NCBI RefSeq assembly: GCF_042242105.1
Contig: NC_092032.1
Coordinates: 5,374,415 to 5,438,414 of the forward strand
DNA length: 64,000 nt
Direction: 5' to 3'
Source: Pempheris klunzingeri
Lineage: Eukaryota; Chordata; Actinopteri; Acropomatiformes; Pempheridae
The translations under genes were made by a program, and so were the position numbers. The notes beneath the pieces are model-generated. The model was not told the DNA's origin and did no database searches. It saw only the letters and a list, made by a program, of their open reading frames with translations. This document shows positions 1 to 13,146 of the stretch, piece after piece; within the stretch, counting starts at the first letter, position 1, and the number at the start of each line of letters is the position of its first letter.

Positions 1-1856
1 CACTCCAAAGGTCAAATCCCCCGTTTAGCCTACTCCTTAGAGGCATTCATTGCTTCTTTCCAATCCTGAAGACCTGGACTACTGAAGGGAATATGTAGGG
101 CATGTCTGTCAATGCTGTATTTATATATTATAACATTTCCCTTCTTGGTGAGGAGTGATAATCTTATTGGTTCCCTATGCAACACAGCTTTTCACAAGGA
201 TGCTCATGAGCCAAGTCACACGGTGTCCCTGCATGATGTTGAAAGAGGCTACATGATCTGATTAATTTTAGCGTGGAATGACAAAACAGCGACATTAAAT
301 ATTAAGAATGATATTTACATGCTCACTAACAAAGAAACTGTTTAAGTTTTCAGTAGTTTAGGAGCAACCTAAAGTATACATTAGCAGATTAACTTTCATC
401 AAATCCAGACCAGTAGAAATGGGCAGCAGTGAAGTATAAAAGGAGCAGATCTTTCCAAACAAAGAGTGCATTGTGACAGAGTCTGTTGTATTATGTATCA
501 TGTATCATGTAGTGTACAGCAACAGCCAGTAGGGAGGACCGCCGTAGAGCTGATAAAGTGTTGGCACACTCCGCCGTCAACCTCAGCTCGCTTTGATACA
601 ACCATCTCCGCTACTAAATCAACACATTATGCAAGACTCTGTGTGCTCTTGCTGAGATTTCTAACTGTGCACTTGTGTTTCTCTACAACTAAAGATTCTG
701 TTCCAGTAGGCCTACATCGTTTCATGCACTCGGACAAAACCAAACGTCTGCACACAGAGGACCCAAGTCATCCGCCCCGCTGATCCCTCGGCTGCCTTCA
801 GCAAGTGGAAAGACAATGAACCTAAATGGGATCATATTATTTTAGCATCATCCAAAAATATGCAGCTTCTCTCATCATGTAAAGTCCCTCTAGAAACAGA
901 CTAAACATGAATCTTTTAATGTGGCAAACGATGTTCCTAACACTGATGTGGTCTTCTGTAATGTGTGTCAGAGGACCAAAACCCACATCACTTAAAAACA
1001 CCATGTCCATACTGTTGCTACTCTCAAGTGCAACAAACTGTCTTTTAAAACAAAGACAGTGGGCCAGCTCTGCATTATTCCATTAACGGGGCAAAAATCA
1101 GTGGAACAAAACAAGTAGTCTGTATCTGTGGAGCGAAGCGTGAGAACAACACATATCTGTCCACCTTAATGCAAACGGGTAAAATGGCCACAGACATGTA
1201 TAAACCAGTGTAACCTGCGTTGCATCAACGTTGTATTCATGCGCTGAACGTGACGCCACATCCACAGGTCGGGTACAAAGTGTTTGAAAGGTCAGCCATA
1301 CATACAACCCCTGAACAACGGCGACTGAGGCGCTCCACGGTGCTGGAGCATCATGAAACAGGGATCACAGCGCACACTGTTTTCTTTGATACTCTGACAG
1401 TTGATAGGATTTCCATGTTTCCAACGATGAAACCATGAGATACCAGCAAGGATTGGCAAGTGTGGCAACATACTGAGGGTACTTAATAACTTTCTAACAA
1501 AGCAGGATTATAATTAAGATCTAATATGTAATGTAATAATTGATGTAATATAGTGAAAAAAGGAACTGGTTGATTAACATGCAGTCACAGGACAATCCCT
1601 GCTGTGTCGGGTCTGAACAGATCAGCAGGCTAAGCGACAGAGCTGATGTGAGCACGTATGCAGGGTGTGCCCATTGTCATTTAGCTCCTGCCCCAGTGAC
1701 CTGTTTAGTTACCAGTGAACTTTGCACATTCATTCATTCACACACTGAGTGAGTGACACGCCGCCACCCTAGTCTGATCAGGTATCCACTTATCTGATCC
1801 ACTGTGGAAGGTGATGGGAAACAAAGAGGTAGCTGTTCTCTGCGCTACACACACTG

Positions 1857-1882
1857 ACACACACACACACACACACACACAC
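1857..1882. repeat. (CA)n microsatellite
   Basis: About 13 units. Confidence 0.9.
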
Positions 1883-2157
1883 TTCCGACATAAGCCTAGA
1901 CAATAGCTCATTTCACCCCATTATCTGTGTCTTTGTAGCGGAGTGGGTTGCCTGTTCCTGTCAAAGACCACACAAACAATGATGCCCTGGAGGAAAGTGG
2001 GGGAGGGAGGAGGGTGTGAGAAAGTGTGTGTGAGAAAGAGATAACGTGTGCCTGTGTGACTTTATGATCGCTGCATTAGCTCCTGCAAGTGTCACCAGTC
2101 CCACAGGAGGAATATCAGTGGCTCGTTTCACTTCTCAAACGTCCAAGGCCATAGCTG

Positions 2158-2205
2158 GACTCTCTGGCCCAACGGTGGGATGTCTGACTCCAGATCAGGT
2201 GGGTT
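2158..2205 (+). pseudogene. tRNA-Trp 5' fragment
   Basis: GACTCTCTGGCCCAACGGTG, followed by an exact anticodon arm (TCTGACTCCAGATCAG), matches the first two thirds of tRNA-Trp. The T arm and 3' acceptor strand are absent, so it is a truncated derivative. Confidence 0.55.
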
Positions 2206-2789
2206 TTTGACTCACTGCAGCTGCTTTCACAATCAGTTTAGGTTAATCACATAAATAAGCAGAAGGTGAAAGTCGATTACCTTTGCATCACACACATGTT
2301 AATGAAGGCAAAAGAGAGATGCCAGTGACACTTGAGGTTTTTAGCAAATACAACGCAGACATGTTTCTCATTATGTAGCACTGGGACAAGCATTTAGAGA
2401 GGCAGAGAAAACTTTGTTTTCAGCAGCTTATGGGACAGATAAAATGTGATCATGTCTGTAATCTCCTAGAGATGGCATCAACAAGCCCTGTAGTCTTCAT
2501 TATTATATTTTCATTATTATAAACCATTGCTGAAGTGCAATTAGTGCAGTACATTATGCAGTTAGAAAAGGAAATTATTGAAACTTATTATTTTAAAATG
2601 TAAAACCCCAGAGGCTGCCGGGGAACTGATTATTTGTGGAAGATCTGCCAAAACAAAGGCCTAAGAATTCATGTTCATGTTTTAAAGCAGATAAACAAAC
2701 CAAAACTTTGCATGCAAATCAATGCAAATCCTTACCTAGTCTCAAATCAGCTAACACTAACGGTAAAGATGGGCACTCCAGACGAGGGC

Positions 2790-3232
2790 CAGATGAGATA
2801 TATAATCCCTCCAACGGGTTCTGGGTCTGCCCTGGGGTCTCCTCCTAGTTGGACGTGCCTGGAAAACCTCCAAAGGGAGGCACCCAGGAGGCATCCTGAC
2901 CAGAAGCCTTAGTCACCTCTACTCTCTGCGAGCTACTGCGAGCTCCACCCGGATGTCCGAGCTCATCACCCCAGACACCCTACAGAGGAAACTCATTTCA
3001 GCCACTTGTATCTGCTATCTAGTCATTACCCACAGCTCATGATCATAGGTGAGGGTCGGAATGTAGATCGACTGGTAAATCAAGAGCTTCGCCTTCAGGC
3101 TCAGCTCCCTCTTTACCACGATGGACTGGTACAGTGCAGACGCCGCACCAATCCGTCTGTCCGTCTCACGCTTCATTTTACCCTCACTCATGAGCAAGAC
3201 CCCGAGGTACTTGAACCATGGCCTCAGACGTA
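2790..3232 (-). mobile_element. Non-LTR retrotransposon fragment (reverse transcriptase C-terminal part)
   Basis: On the minus strand the frame reads KYLGVLLMSEGKMKRETDRR, IGAASALYQSIVVKRELSLK and TLTYDHELWVMTR. This is the YLG...DRRIGAAS...TLTYGHELWVMT block found after the reverse transcriptase in abundant fish LINEs. Downstream the frame is broken by stops but still shows the RTRWRDYI-type 3' region. It is 5'-truncated and dead. The exact clade cannot be fixed here. Confidence 0.8.
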
Positions 3233-3883
3233 GAGGTGACATAGAGGTCAGAATAGCCAGAGAAGCATGCAGGCTTACATGTTGGAAAATGTGGCCTGAT
3301 GCAGTAGGACATCCTGGTATTTTTGGCAAACTTCAGGCCTCTGCTGGAAGGTGCTGTAGCTCAACAGGTGCCTCCCACTGAAAAGGACTACACCGCTCTA
3401 GCCAATGTGCCTGTGGGCTGATGAAGATATCACTGGCCTCATACTAGCTGATACTATTGTGTCATTAAGACGGGGTAATATAGTTCAAGATCATATGTAG
3501 TAGAATTTGCTATTGTGGTTTTACTGCATCAACCTTTACTGGGAAGACTGAATGAGAGAGGATGTGATGAAATGGTCCATAATGAAAACTGTGAAAATCC
3601 ACTGATAACAACCAAAATCTTTTAGTGAGGACTCCACAATCCCCAGACTTTCACTGTCTGAGCAAAGAGCTTAGACTCCATTAGGCTGTGACCTCTGTCC
3701 TCTGGGAGTACAGACGTCCCGGTGAATCACCACTTCAACCCAATAGTTCAACCTCTTAACCTCCAACTTTTAAAGTTTGCACTCTACACCATAATACCGG
3801 CTGTGATTTACAGAGTTTAAGGTCTTCCTTAAAATGTTAACACTAACGTCACAAATGCGTTCTGCCTCTCTTGTGTATGTACG

Positions 3884-3886
<3 letters not shown>

Positions 3887-3916
<30 letters not shown>
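3887..3916. repeat. (CA)n microsatellite
   Basis: About 15 units. Confidence 0.9.
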
Positions 3917-3918
<2 letters not shown>

Positions 3919-5733
3919 CCCTAACTCCTTATCTCTGCCATAATGTTCACTGCTGCTCCCAGGAGAAAGTAAACCAAATGCAAAACAGATAAGCTGTTGG
4001 ACAGTAGCAGGCTACTGCTATTACTACTGCTGCAAGGTCACATGTAGTGCAGCCCGCACTTTTATGCATTTGTGTGAAACACAAACGTTTTGTAAGAGGT
4101 ATTTCATCATCTGAATCAAGAACATCGTCAGTGTGTCATGAGGGCTGAGAAGTGGGAGTGTGTATGCTATAATCATCCATATACTCACACACACACCTCA
4201 TAAACAACAGCAGCTGAAGAATGTGCTGTTGATGACAAGCTCAAGCCTTGCTTCATACTCACTAGTTTCAATAGAAACAGCTAATTTACTGATCTGTTCC
4301 CCAAAATCTAGAGAGACTGGCTGCACTTTTGCATCATTCTTAATAAGCTGTAGAAACTCCCTGAGTCAAAATTCCCCTGCTGAGCTAATTCCTGGTTGTT
4401 TATAAAAACCTTCCTCAGGCCTACCAACAGATGAGTTCGCTGACAGACAAACTCCTTCATAGTGGAAAATCGCAGTTTCAAACTGTGGGCTAGTAAGTCT
4501 GTCTGTGTGGACAGTAATGGGCTAAAGAAGTTTAAGAAGCCTTACACTAGTATTCCCCTGAGACAAAGTCACCTCGAGGATCTCTGCATTATTGATGCCC
4601 TGTCTGCCCAAACGACTGTAGCCTGCAGAGAAATATGACACCCAGCTACACACATAACGCAGCTCTACGCATATTGGGATGCTACTGCGTGTTATTGTCT
4701 ATACATGCCAATAGGTCACAGCATGATGCAAAGAAACCATACTGGACACTCAAACTTTACATTTAATGGCAATGAGAGAACTTCCATAGTCTTGTGGGTA
4801 ATTAAGTTTAAAAGATTTTCACACATAGTGAGTAGCTACAGACACTGTGATTGGGCAGCAACCAAACATGCATCAAGCTTTACAACTTGTTTTCTAAGAG
4901 AAAAGCGCATCCACCCCACCCTGAAAGAAAGAAAGACGTGCAGATAATTCAACCAAGCTTTGGGTTAAAAAAAAAAAAACAATCTACGTCCACTACATAA
5001 ATCTAAATCCACTTACATTTCAAGCCTGAAACAAAGTGAGCTTGCCTGAAATTTCATATCAGCTCAGCATCCTCAATTGGACTGCACTCAATACAGTTTT
5101 AAGCACTTAAAAAGGAGAAGTTAGCATTCAAGACAGCTTTTATCGGCCTACCACGGCAAAGTCTACAATGTTGGTTGGCCAACTACAGATTCAACTTTAA
5201 AACGTCCTGGCTGGTTGACTCACCGTCACCGTTCGAATACACAACGCACACGATAAATCACTCGGCTCATGCCATGCACTAAATGAGTGGCAGCATTAGT
5301 GCCAAAGAGGTTAGCAAGGGATCAAGCTGATAATACAGGCCAGGCTTTCAAACACAGAGCCTCTTAACACAGAGACCCTCCAAATATCTGCCACACCTAC
5401 ACACTCTGAGCCAGAGCAGAGACTACTGTCACTTCTCTAGAGTGTTATTCTGCTGTGGAGGGGTGAAGCGAGAGCCAGAGAAAACATCCCACTGTCACCA
5501 TAAGTCATAGGCGGAGACGTTTTTTAGACAAATGGCACCTGATTTTCTAAGTGTCTGACTAAGAGATGAGTTGTATGCATGAGTAAACCTCTGCAGTCAT
5601 CTCCCCTGCTGTGTGATCTGCTTGAGTAGGGGATTTGTAGTTCGTAAACCTTGTTTCTCCAGGACTACAAGTACAATGTGGAAAGATGAGCATCTGGGCT
5701 GGATTAAACAAAAAAAAAAGCAGGTCGGACAGC

Positions 5734-5734
<1 letters not shown>

Positions 5735-5817
<83 letters not shown>
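5735..5817. repeat. (GT)n microsatellite
   Basis: About 41 dinucleotide units with a single C interruption near 5776. Confidence 0.95.
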
Positions 5818-5819
<2 letters not shown>

Positions 5820-7528
5820 GCCCGCACAGGCCAGACATGCTGCTTCATGGCTCAGCGTGAGCTGGAACTGCTGCTGTGCTAAAGGTTTCACTAACAAATT
5901 AAAAGAGACATTATCACATGAGGATCTCATCGGGCAGTTTCATAATGAGACATCATTAAGCCAATTAAAGAGTAAAGACAGGATGTGCCAGGGATCAAGA
6001 GGCATGACAGTCTTAAAAATCGAAAAAACAAATAGAGTTTGTTGTATGAGAAGTGAGAAGCAACATGTATGAATTGTTGAAAGCAAGTTCTGTTAAGATG
6101 AGATCTTCCTCGTGGTCCTAAATTAGCCAGTTTAGTAAACTAGTAAATTTGGTTACTGCACGTATGCATAACTGACTTCTAAATCAAGTGGACCGTCGTG
6201 AGCAGCAGACAGCTCACAGTCAGCGCTTGAGCTTAGCCACCGCTAACATGTTGGCTTGTATCCCAAAGACACATTTTATTAGCATGTTTATTAGCAGTCA
6301 CTCTGGTGTACAAGGTAGCTTGTTTGGGCAGCCAGCCAGTTGCATCCCATCTGAGACAAGCGGTCATTAGCAACAGCAACAGGGCTTTACACGCACATGC
6401 ACACACACCTTACACACATTTGCTTTCCTGGGCATCAAAACCTCCTGGGAATATAGGACATGCAAAGTAACATACTTGGAGCACCCTATTCCATACAAAT
6501 GGTTATAGTATAAACTGCTTAGTTATTAAGGATGTGGTCAAATGGATTACAAATGCTTAGAAACTAAGGTAAAGAAAGAACTTCCAGGCATCGAGGGGCA
6601 GTAAGAAGTACCATTATTTGTCTCAGTTGCCCCCACTGAAGTGTCCATTGCAAAACACACACTTCCTGTGCTATGGGATGCAGTTCTCTAATTGACCCTC
6701 ACCTCTGACATCACAGTGGACAGGAGAAAGCAAAAGGACAGTTTCTTTAAGAGCGTTGATAAGTCTGTCGGTCTGTCAGTTTCCAATGCTTGTCGGGAAT
6801 CACCCCGTGGAGACAGAGGGTGATGGTCTCATGTTACTGAGAGAACATTTTAGTGTCAGACCCTGAGGGAGACAGCCCGTCCAGGCCATCTGCTCTGCCC
6901 CGGACTGGGACACAAGAAATATGTGTATTATTGTATGGTTTCAGAGAAGTTCAGAATGTAAAGAACCTGTGATAACCCCTTCATTGCCAGTGTGTAATAC
7001 TCTTGACATAGTTAAAAATGTTTGTGTTCATTTAAGGAAAATAATCAGTGCCAATGTGCAACAGTAAGGGTGCACAGACAACTCGATCAAGCCATGAAGA
7101 CGAGGCCAACGTGTGGATGAACGCTCTCGTAGATGTGCCACTTTGAGGTTATTGGTTCTCACAGCTTCACATTATAAAGAAAGAGCCACACCAACATTCG
7201 CAACAATAATTGAGCAAAGGAACAAATCCCTGTAATTTTCAACAAGCAATGCAGAGACAGTTTAGCCAGTTTGTACCTGAACATTGGCTACAAAATGAGA
7301 GTCGGTGTAGTCCCTGCAAGCAACAAGTCTGCTGGCTCCGTAAAACTGGATGAGCACTCTTTGTCTACGTAAAGAGACAGCAGTCAGCACAATTTCAGCA
7401 CACTTTTGTTTATTATTTCATAAGCTCAGAGGTTATGCTTGCCAGATGGGACCTCTAAATGAGCCAAGAGAAACAAAGAGCACAGGGTGAATCACCAAGA
7501 ACAGACAGCCCACAATGGAGATGTCGCG

Positions 7529-7569
7529 ACACACACACACACACACACACACACCCACACACACACACA
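7529..7569. repeat. (CA)n microsatellite, interrupted
   Basis: About 20 units with one CCC interruption. Confidence 0.9.
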
Positions 7570-8219
7570 GCTCTTTTACAGACTGCAGATGTGGAGCTGA
7601 GAGAGGTCACGGAGTGTTTTCTAGGATTTGTGTTTGCGTATGTGAAGGAGGAGGTGTCTGGGATCTAAATGCGGAACAAACATCGTTATGTGTCGTGTAT
7701 TAAAATAGAAACGTAATGTCGATGCTCATGTTGACAAATGGTCAAACTGCAACTCCAACGACCAACAGCAGCAGCTGTGGAAACAACAGTAAACTTCACC
7801 CGATGAGGAAATGAGGCAGCTCACTCGTGATGGGTGTCTAGTTTTGGAATTCAAAATATGAGATGAAGAGATGATTGTCTGACTGATCTTCACTTTGCCG
7901 GGGAATAAAGAAAACCGACTTCATTGTTTAGACACAGTTAAATGTCAGTAAGGATCTAGCCTATGTCACCAGTACTCAGGTAGTCACCCCGAAGTGAACA
8001 CTGTCACTAATACTATATATTGTTGGCAAGTCCAGTTGGTGACTGTGTAATGTGACCCTGCAGAACACGTCCAGTCCAGAAACCCTGGCATACTGATCTC
8101 AGGAGTGTGATGTCATGCTGTGTCATGGTTTGTGAGGAAGCAACAGACCGTGATACGATTTACACAAGAACACACCTCAAACTTCACACCCAAGCAAGGA
8201 TCAGTATTCATTTAGACGG

Positions 8220-8222
<3 letters not shown>

Positions 8223-8273
<51 letters not shown>
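8223..8273. repeat. (GT)n microsatellite
   Basis: About 25 uninterrupted units. Confidence 0.95.
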
Positions 8274-8277
<4 letters not shown>

Positions 8278-9074
8278 GTGATATATGGTGAGGTCCTACA
8301 GCTAAAAATGGAAAATTTCTGTCTCTGTCTTTCTGCCGCCGGGGAAGCTTTCTGGCGTAATAAATGGTTGGTTTCATGAGTGCTTTTTCCTGCGCAGCCC
8401 TGATTTGGCAGTCAAAACTGAGAAAACCCCTGGCGTAAATTTTAGGGTGACGTGAAGTGTGTGTAAATCCCCGTAGGTCCAAGAACAACATATGTAGAGC
8501 AGACACTGAGATCCCAGGAGTGTAAAGACCAGCAAGGGAGTGGCAACGCTTTGGTCTCGCACACTGAGACAGCGCACCATGTTCACCACATCTGTTGGGC
8601 ACAAAATTAGCTCATGTACCCACTGAAGAGTTCTCTAATACTTTACTCTGTTACCTCCTACATTGGTGTCCAACATGACGCCAGATATGATGCAACACGG
8701 CCTAACAAATGTATTTGCAGAGCCTGAACCCCGATGGTAGCCACCAATGGGACACTGAGCTTCTATAAAAGAAGTCACTGGAATTTTGATCCGGAGTGGC
8801 CCATTACAACCAACCCGCAGTCCACACACTGCCCCACTTCCCACTATGTAAATATATAGAAGGGATGTGCATGACTCATACTGTAGGCATGCAGTGTGGC
8901 AGCTTGGAGATCCACTCTTATCCACTGTCATCTTTTAGTTCTGCTTATTCTGGCTGGTTTTAACAGGCACCTGAAGGTAGCAAACACCTTTTATACACCT
9001 TTTACTTGCTTGTGTGAAAGTCCATTTCTACATGCTCCTCCTAACTGTGAACACAACAGGCCTTAAAAATAATT

Positions 9075-9146
9075 TTGACCCTGATGAGATTGGACCGAGC
9101 AACCTTCTGATCAGGTGTCGGGCAGCGGCGCTCAATGATGAGCCGA
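9075..9146 (-). pseudogene. tRNA-like remnant, probably tRNA-Trp derived
   Basis: Read on the minus strand, the 3' half contains CTGATCAGAAGGTTGC followed, after a diverged T arm, by CATCAGGGTCA. That is the 3' half layout of the tRNA-Trp genes in this window. The 5' half (GGCTCATCATTGAGCGCC) is diverged. It could equally be the head of a tRNA-derived SINE. Confidence 0.4.
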
Positions 9147-10800
9147 CCAGTGCTGTGAACTTATGTATTGCGCTGAACGCCACAGCTGGAAGTCATTTCT
9201 TTCTCAATAAATGTGCTTATATAAAAACACATAAACTTTTTGTAGAAGCTTTTGGCATGATACATATAATGAGTAGTACAGTCATGTACTACACGTTACA
9301 AAGCGAAACAGGACACTAGGTAGAAAATAGTGACGTGAGAATGACTGAAACAAGAATGACTGCTGTCAATATGTTGTCAACATGAGTGTTGCGTTGATGA
9401 CAACTACGCTTGTTACTGTAAAAAGCCAATACACCTGTTCACCACGCATAAACATTTGAAAAAACTGACTTTTCTTCCCCTCTGTTTGCGGTCTCTCTCT
9501 GAAACCGCTCTGTTGAACACGAGCACAGCGGCCTTGCTCAGCCAACAGCGAATTGTTACGAACAAGCTGACAAATCAGTTTCTGAATTATTATATTATTA
9601 AATATTTTTAAATGATATATATTTTTTAAATGCAACTATTTAGTAATGAAAAACAGTACCAAGAAAGAACAGAATTGATAAGCGGTATCAATAACTGTGG
9701 TGGTGTCGATAAAATACTAACAATCCCCACCCTACTCATGGGATGGGCAGTGTTGTGAAGACAGTGAACACTTTTCCACTGTGACAGGAACTCCTGAACA
9801 TGAACTGCTGAACTTCTGAACCAGGAACAAAGACACACAGACACAGACGGATAAAGAGACGAGGCGGGAGAGAGCTGAAGAAAGCCACCTTCCAATGGAT
9901 CACTAGGGGAAACATCCAAAAATCCACAAACACTGATGTCTGAGCCACGGAGCGAAGCGACGGACTTAAAAATACATGAGATGTAAACAACGGGAAAGAA
10001 GGCTGTCTAAAGAGAAAGATAAGGGGAAGAAAGAAAGTCCAGATGCGTTTGAAATGAGGAGTTTTTTTCTTGTGCACTGTGTTTATGTCTTCAAACTGAG
10101 CCCTGCTGTCCAGCAGCGTCCATTGTTGAAGTAAAGTTGAAGTGGACACACTGTTTGCCTGTGGGGACTATCACATTTGAAAATAAGCCTGGAAGTACCT
10201 GCTCTCGCTACGTACGGTAATATGCCTGAAGAAGCATGAAAAGGACAACACTGCAAGGATAGGGATGATCGAAGAATAAGCAGCTACAGTAAAGAGGAGC
10301 TGCGTTTAAATATTGCAATTTTACTAAACCTGCTGCAAATCTACAACACGTCATCAAGGCATTTGTGCTCTTACCACATTGTTCTTGTCATTAGGGAAAC
10401 CACTCCTACCTGACACACAGCGAGGGCTCATGTCCCAGCACGAACTGTAGAATTATCTCAACTGTTGAGGAAAGTAAAATCATACACTTTTTGTTTTGTT
10501 TTTTGTTTTACATAAACATTGCATGGTCCACTTCAGTTGCCTGCTTTCTATTTGTTTTCATCCGAGCAAGCCACACTGTGTAATGTGCGTAAAAAGGTCT
10601 GGCGCTCCACACAACAGAGGGCGGCCATTATCGGGGCAGTCATGACCTCTTATGTTGACGTTTAAAACCTGTCTGGTAAATGCAGGAAAGCACAGAATGG
10701 AGAGTCGCGTCAAAGTGATAGAAGCACGTCTTCTTTGCAGCGCAGCAGAGTGCAGCTTCATGTACATCATCTGCACCTGGACAAATGTCACACTTGCCAT

Positions 10801-10904
10801 CTGTGTGTGTGATATGTGTTGTATTTTATTGTTGGAGCCTTGTCAAAGGAGAATTTCTGTCACCGTCTGGGGCAGACAATAAAGTCTATCTATTCTATTC
10901 TATT
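10801..10904 (+). mobile_element. Retroposon 3' tail with (TATTC)n end
   Basis: It reads GATATGTGTTGTATTTTATT ... TCTGGGGCAGACAATAAAGTC followed by short TATTC repeats. A copy in opposite orientation lies at 20885-20976. The AATAAAG plus simple-repeat tail suggests a LINE or SINE 3' end. Confidence 0.65.
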
Positions 10905-11445
10905 GTGCATGGTGAACATGGAAAGTTCAGCCCCTCTGAGTGGTGGAGTGATGGTTTGCTTCATAGTTGGGGAGATGTAAAGAGGCAACGCAGGAACAGC
11001 ACCCGGGGCTGAAGTGGTGAACATTGGTGTGGGTTAATTGTAAAGGGAGAGGATAACGTAACGTGAGAATGGCAGTGAGGAAAGATGGAGGAGGTGAAAG
11101 TGAGACATGGAAAGTGTTAGGGTTAGGATGTGTTTGATAGTTTTGCTGAAGAGAAAAAAACCATAAGAGGCGAAAAGAGATTAAGACCAGCAGCGCGACA
11201 CGTTGGGGTAATATCTGTTTTTACATCTGCAGGTTGTGTGATGTTTAAACATTTAGAGGGGAACATTCAAACCTCTGGCAGATACAGGAGATCCTGTCCT
11301 GTACATCAGTACTTCAGCACAATAAACCAAAGATGCACTGAAGGTAATCAAGTGAAATTGCCATAATGTTATTCATTATGTAAAATCTTCGGTAAAACTG
11401 ATGGAAACAACAGGAAAAAAAAGACTACTTTGATGTTTCAAAAAG

Positions 11446-11518
11446 GTTTTGTGATGCAGCAGTAGCACATCTGACTACTGATCAAGAGGCTGTATATGTT
11501 CAAATCATGTCAAGGTCA
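11446..11518 (+). pseudogene. tRNA-Trp pseudogene, heavily decayed
   Basis: It can be aligned along its length with tRNA-Trp: GTGATGCAGCAGTAGCACA for the D arm, TCTGACTACTGATCAAGAGG for the anticodon arm, then ATGTTCAAATCATGTCAAGG for the T and acceptor arms. The anticodon triplet is no longer CCA and several stems are broken. Confidence 0.65.
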
Positions 11519-12639
11519 GTGCCATGGAGCAAAGCCTTCAAAGATGAAAGCTGCACACCAAGGTTTTAACATGACTAAGCTTCTTTCTTCTATCTGGGAG
11601 GAGCCTCATCTGAGTACAACCGAACGTTATGCTCATCTCGTACTCTCCCAGCACGGCCTCTTCTGTGCTTTCTGAGATGTGTCTGTCATGCAGTGGCTGT
11701 GCTGATGGAATAGCCACCTATCGTCGAACATCAGTCGAAAATCAAGTAGGAACTGTTTGTTTTCAAATGTAAAACACAACGAAATGAAGTGTCAGATTGT
11801 GATGGGAATCGAGAACCGGTTCCTCTAAATTGCCTGATCCACAATCGTATGCCTCTGGGCTTATTAATTCCTTTTAACGATGCCAGCATCTTTTTCTGAC
11901 AGTTGAACGTTGCAAAACAATGACACACTTGTGTGTTTACACTGCTGTAAACTTGCAACACAAAGGAGCAAAGAAAGATGAGAACTAGTGCTAGTTGGAA
12001 TGTCTGAAGATTATAATTTCAAGCAAGGCCGCAAACACCAGCAATATGCTGACACATCATTCTACACAAAATGGGCTCAAATTGTAGGAATGCCACGTAT
12101 TTGATACTCTGTGCACAAGTGCTACTGCTTCCCTGAGCACTGCATCCATTAATTAAATATCTTATGTTAATAACATAATAACATTAGCGCCCTACGGGCA
12201 GGTTTAGCAGATTTGAGTGGGTGTTCTCCATAGCCTGAGACACCATTAGCCCAGAGATCTAGGATCCTCCCAGAGCAGCAGATATGCTCATTTTTCTGCA
12301 GAAAATGTGTTGATGTTTGTGCCACTTTTATATTTGTATGTTTAAGCTTATCCCCTTTTGAAAAAAAGGTAGTATTGGAATGTATTCAAGTGTTACTAGG
12401 CAAACGGGCCTTGTTTTCAATAAAACAGTCGCGGAAAACCTGTGTAGGCTTACTATAACCCCACAGAGAAAACTGATCAAGAATCAACGTTGGGAATAGA
12501 TAGAGAAGGGGACTGATGAGCAGAATTGATAATGCAGACAGGATTTACCAGCACAGAGGCTAAGCGATGTATTGCTGAGGACGACCACCACCGACAAAAG
12601 GACAACCAAATAAAATCACAATCAGTGTTTAAGTGTGCA

Positions 12640-13146
12640 CTGCATTTCAAATATTTTTACCATTTCACCTCGCCACCAGACAGCCCTTTTTTGACAGGGG
12701 AACTGAAGCCATTACACCGTTCTCTTCAAAGCCACCAGACTCAGTTGACAAAAACGGTATCATGGGAGTTGCAAGTCTAATTTCTGTAACTTTGGTGTGT
12801 CAGCAGGTTGGTTTGGATCCTAACTGACATCGAAATCACACAATATTACTAAACAAACTAAGAGAGTGAGCGAGCACGAGACCAACTCCCTTGTTCTGCA
12901 AGGTGAAATGACTGTTTTTGTCAATGGAGTCTGGGGGCTTGGAAGAAGAGCTTCAGTTCCCCATCGAAAAGGACTGTCTGATGGCCAGGTAAAGTGGGAA
13001 AAATAGTCTCTTAGATGGCTAAAATATGTTTTGATGCTGCTACACTGCTGGTAAACCTGTCTGCTTCTCCAAATGCTCAAGTCAACATTAACAAACGGTG
13101 AGTGCCTCATACAACCCCCACTTCAAAAATGTGGACTATCCCTTTA
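12640..13146. mobile_element. Foldback (palindromic) element
   Basis: The left arm (about 12655-12765) and the right arm (about 12915-13005) are diverged inverted copies. For example GGGGAACTGAAG in the left arm corresponds to CTTCAGTTCCCC in the right, and TTGACAAAAAC to GTTTTTGTCAA. The spacer is about 150 bp. No ORF for a transposase is present, so it is a non-autonomous foldback/MITE-like element. Confidence 0.65.

Noticed and set aside
5559-6072. ORFs rich in Cys-Val or His-Thr
   Set aside because: They are translations of the (GT)n/(CA)n tract, as are those near 8.2, 33.2, 33.4 and 41.4 kb.
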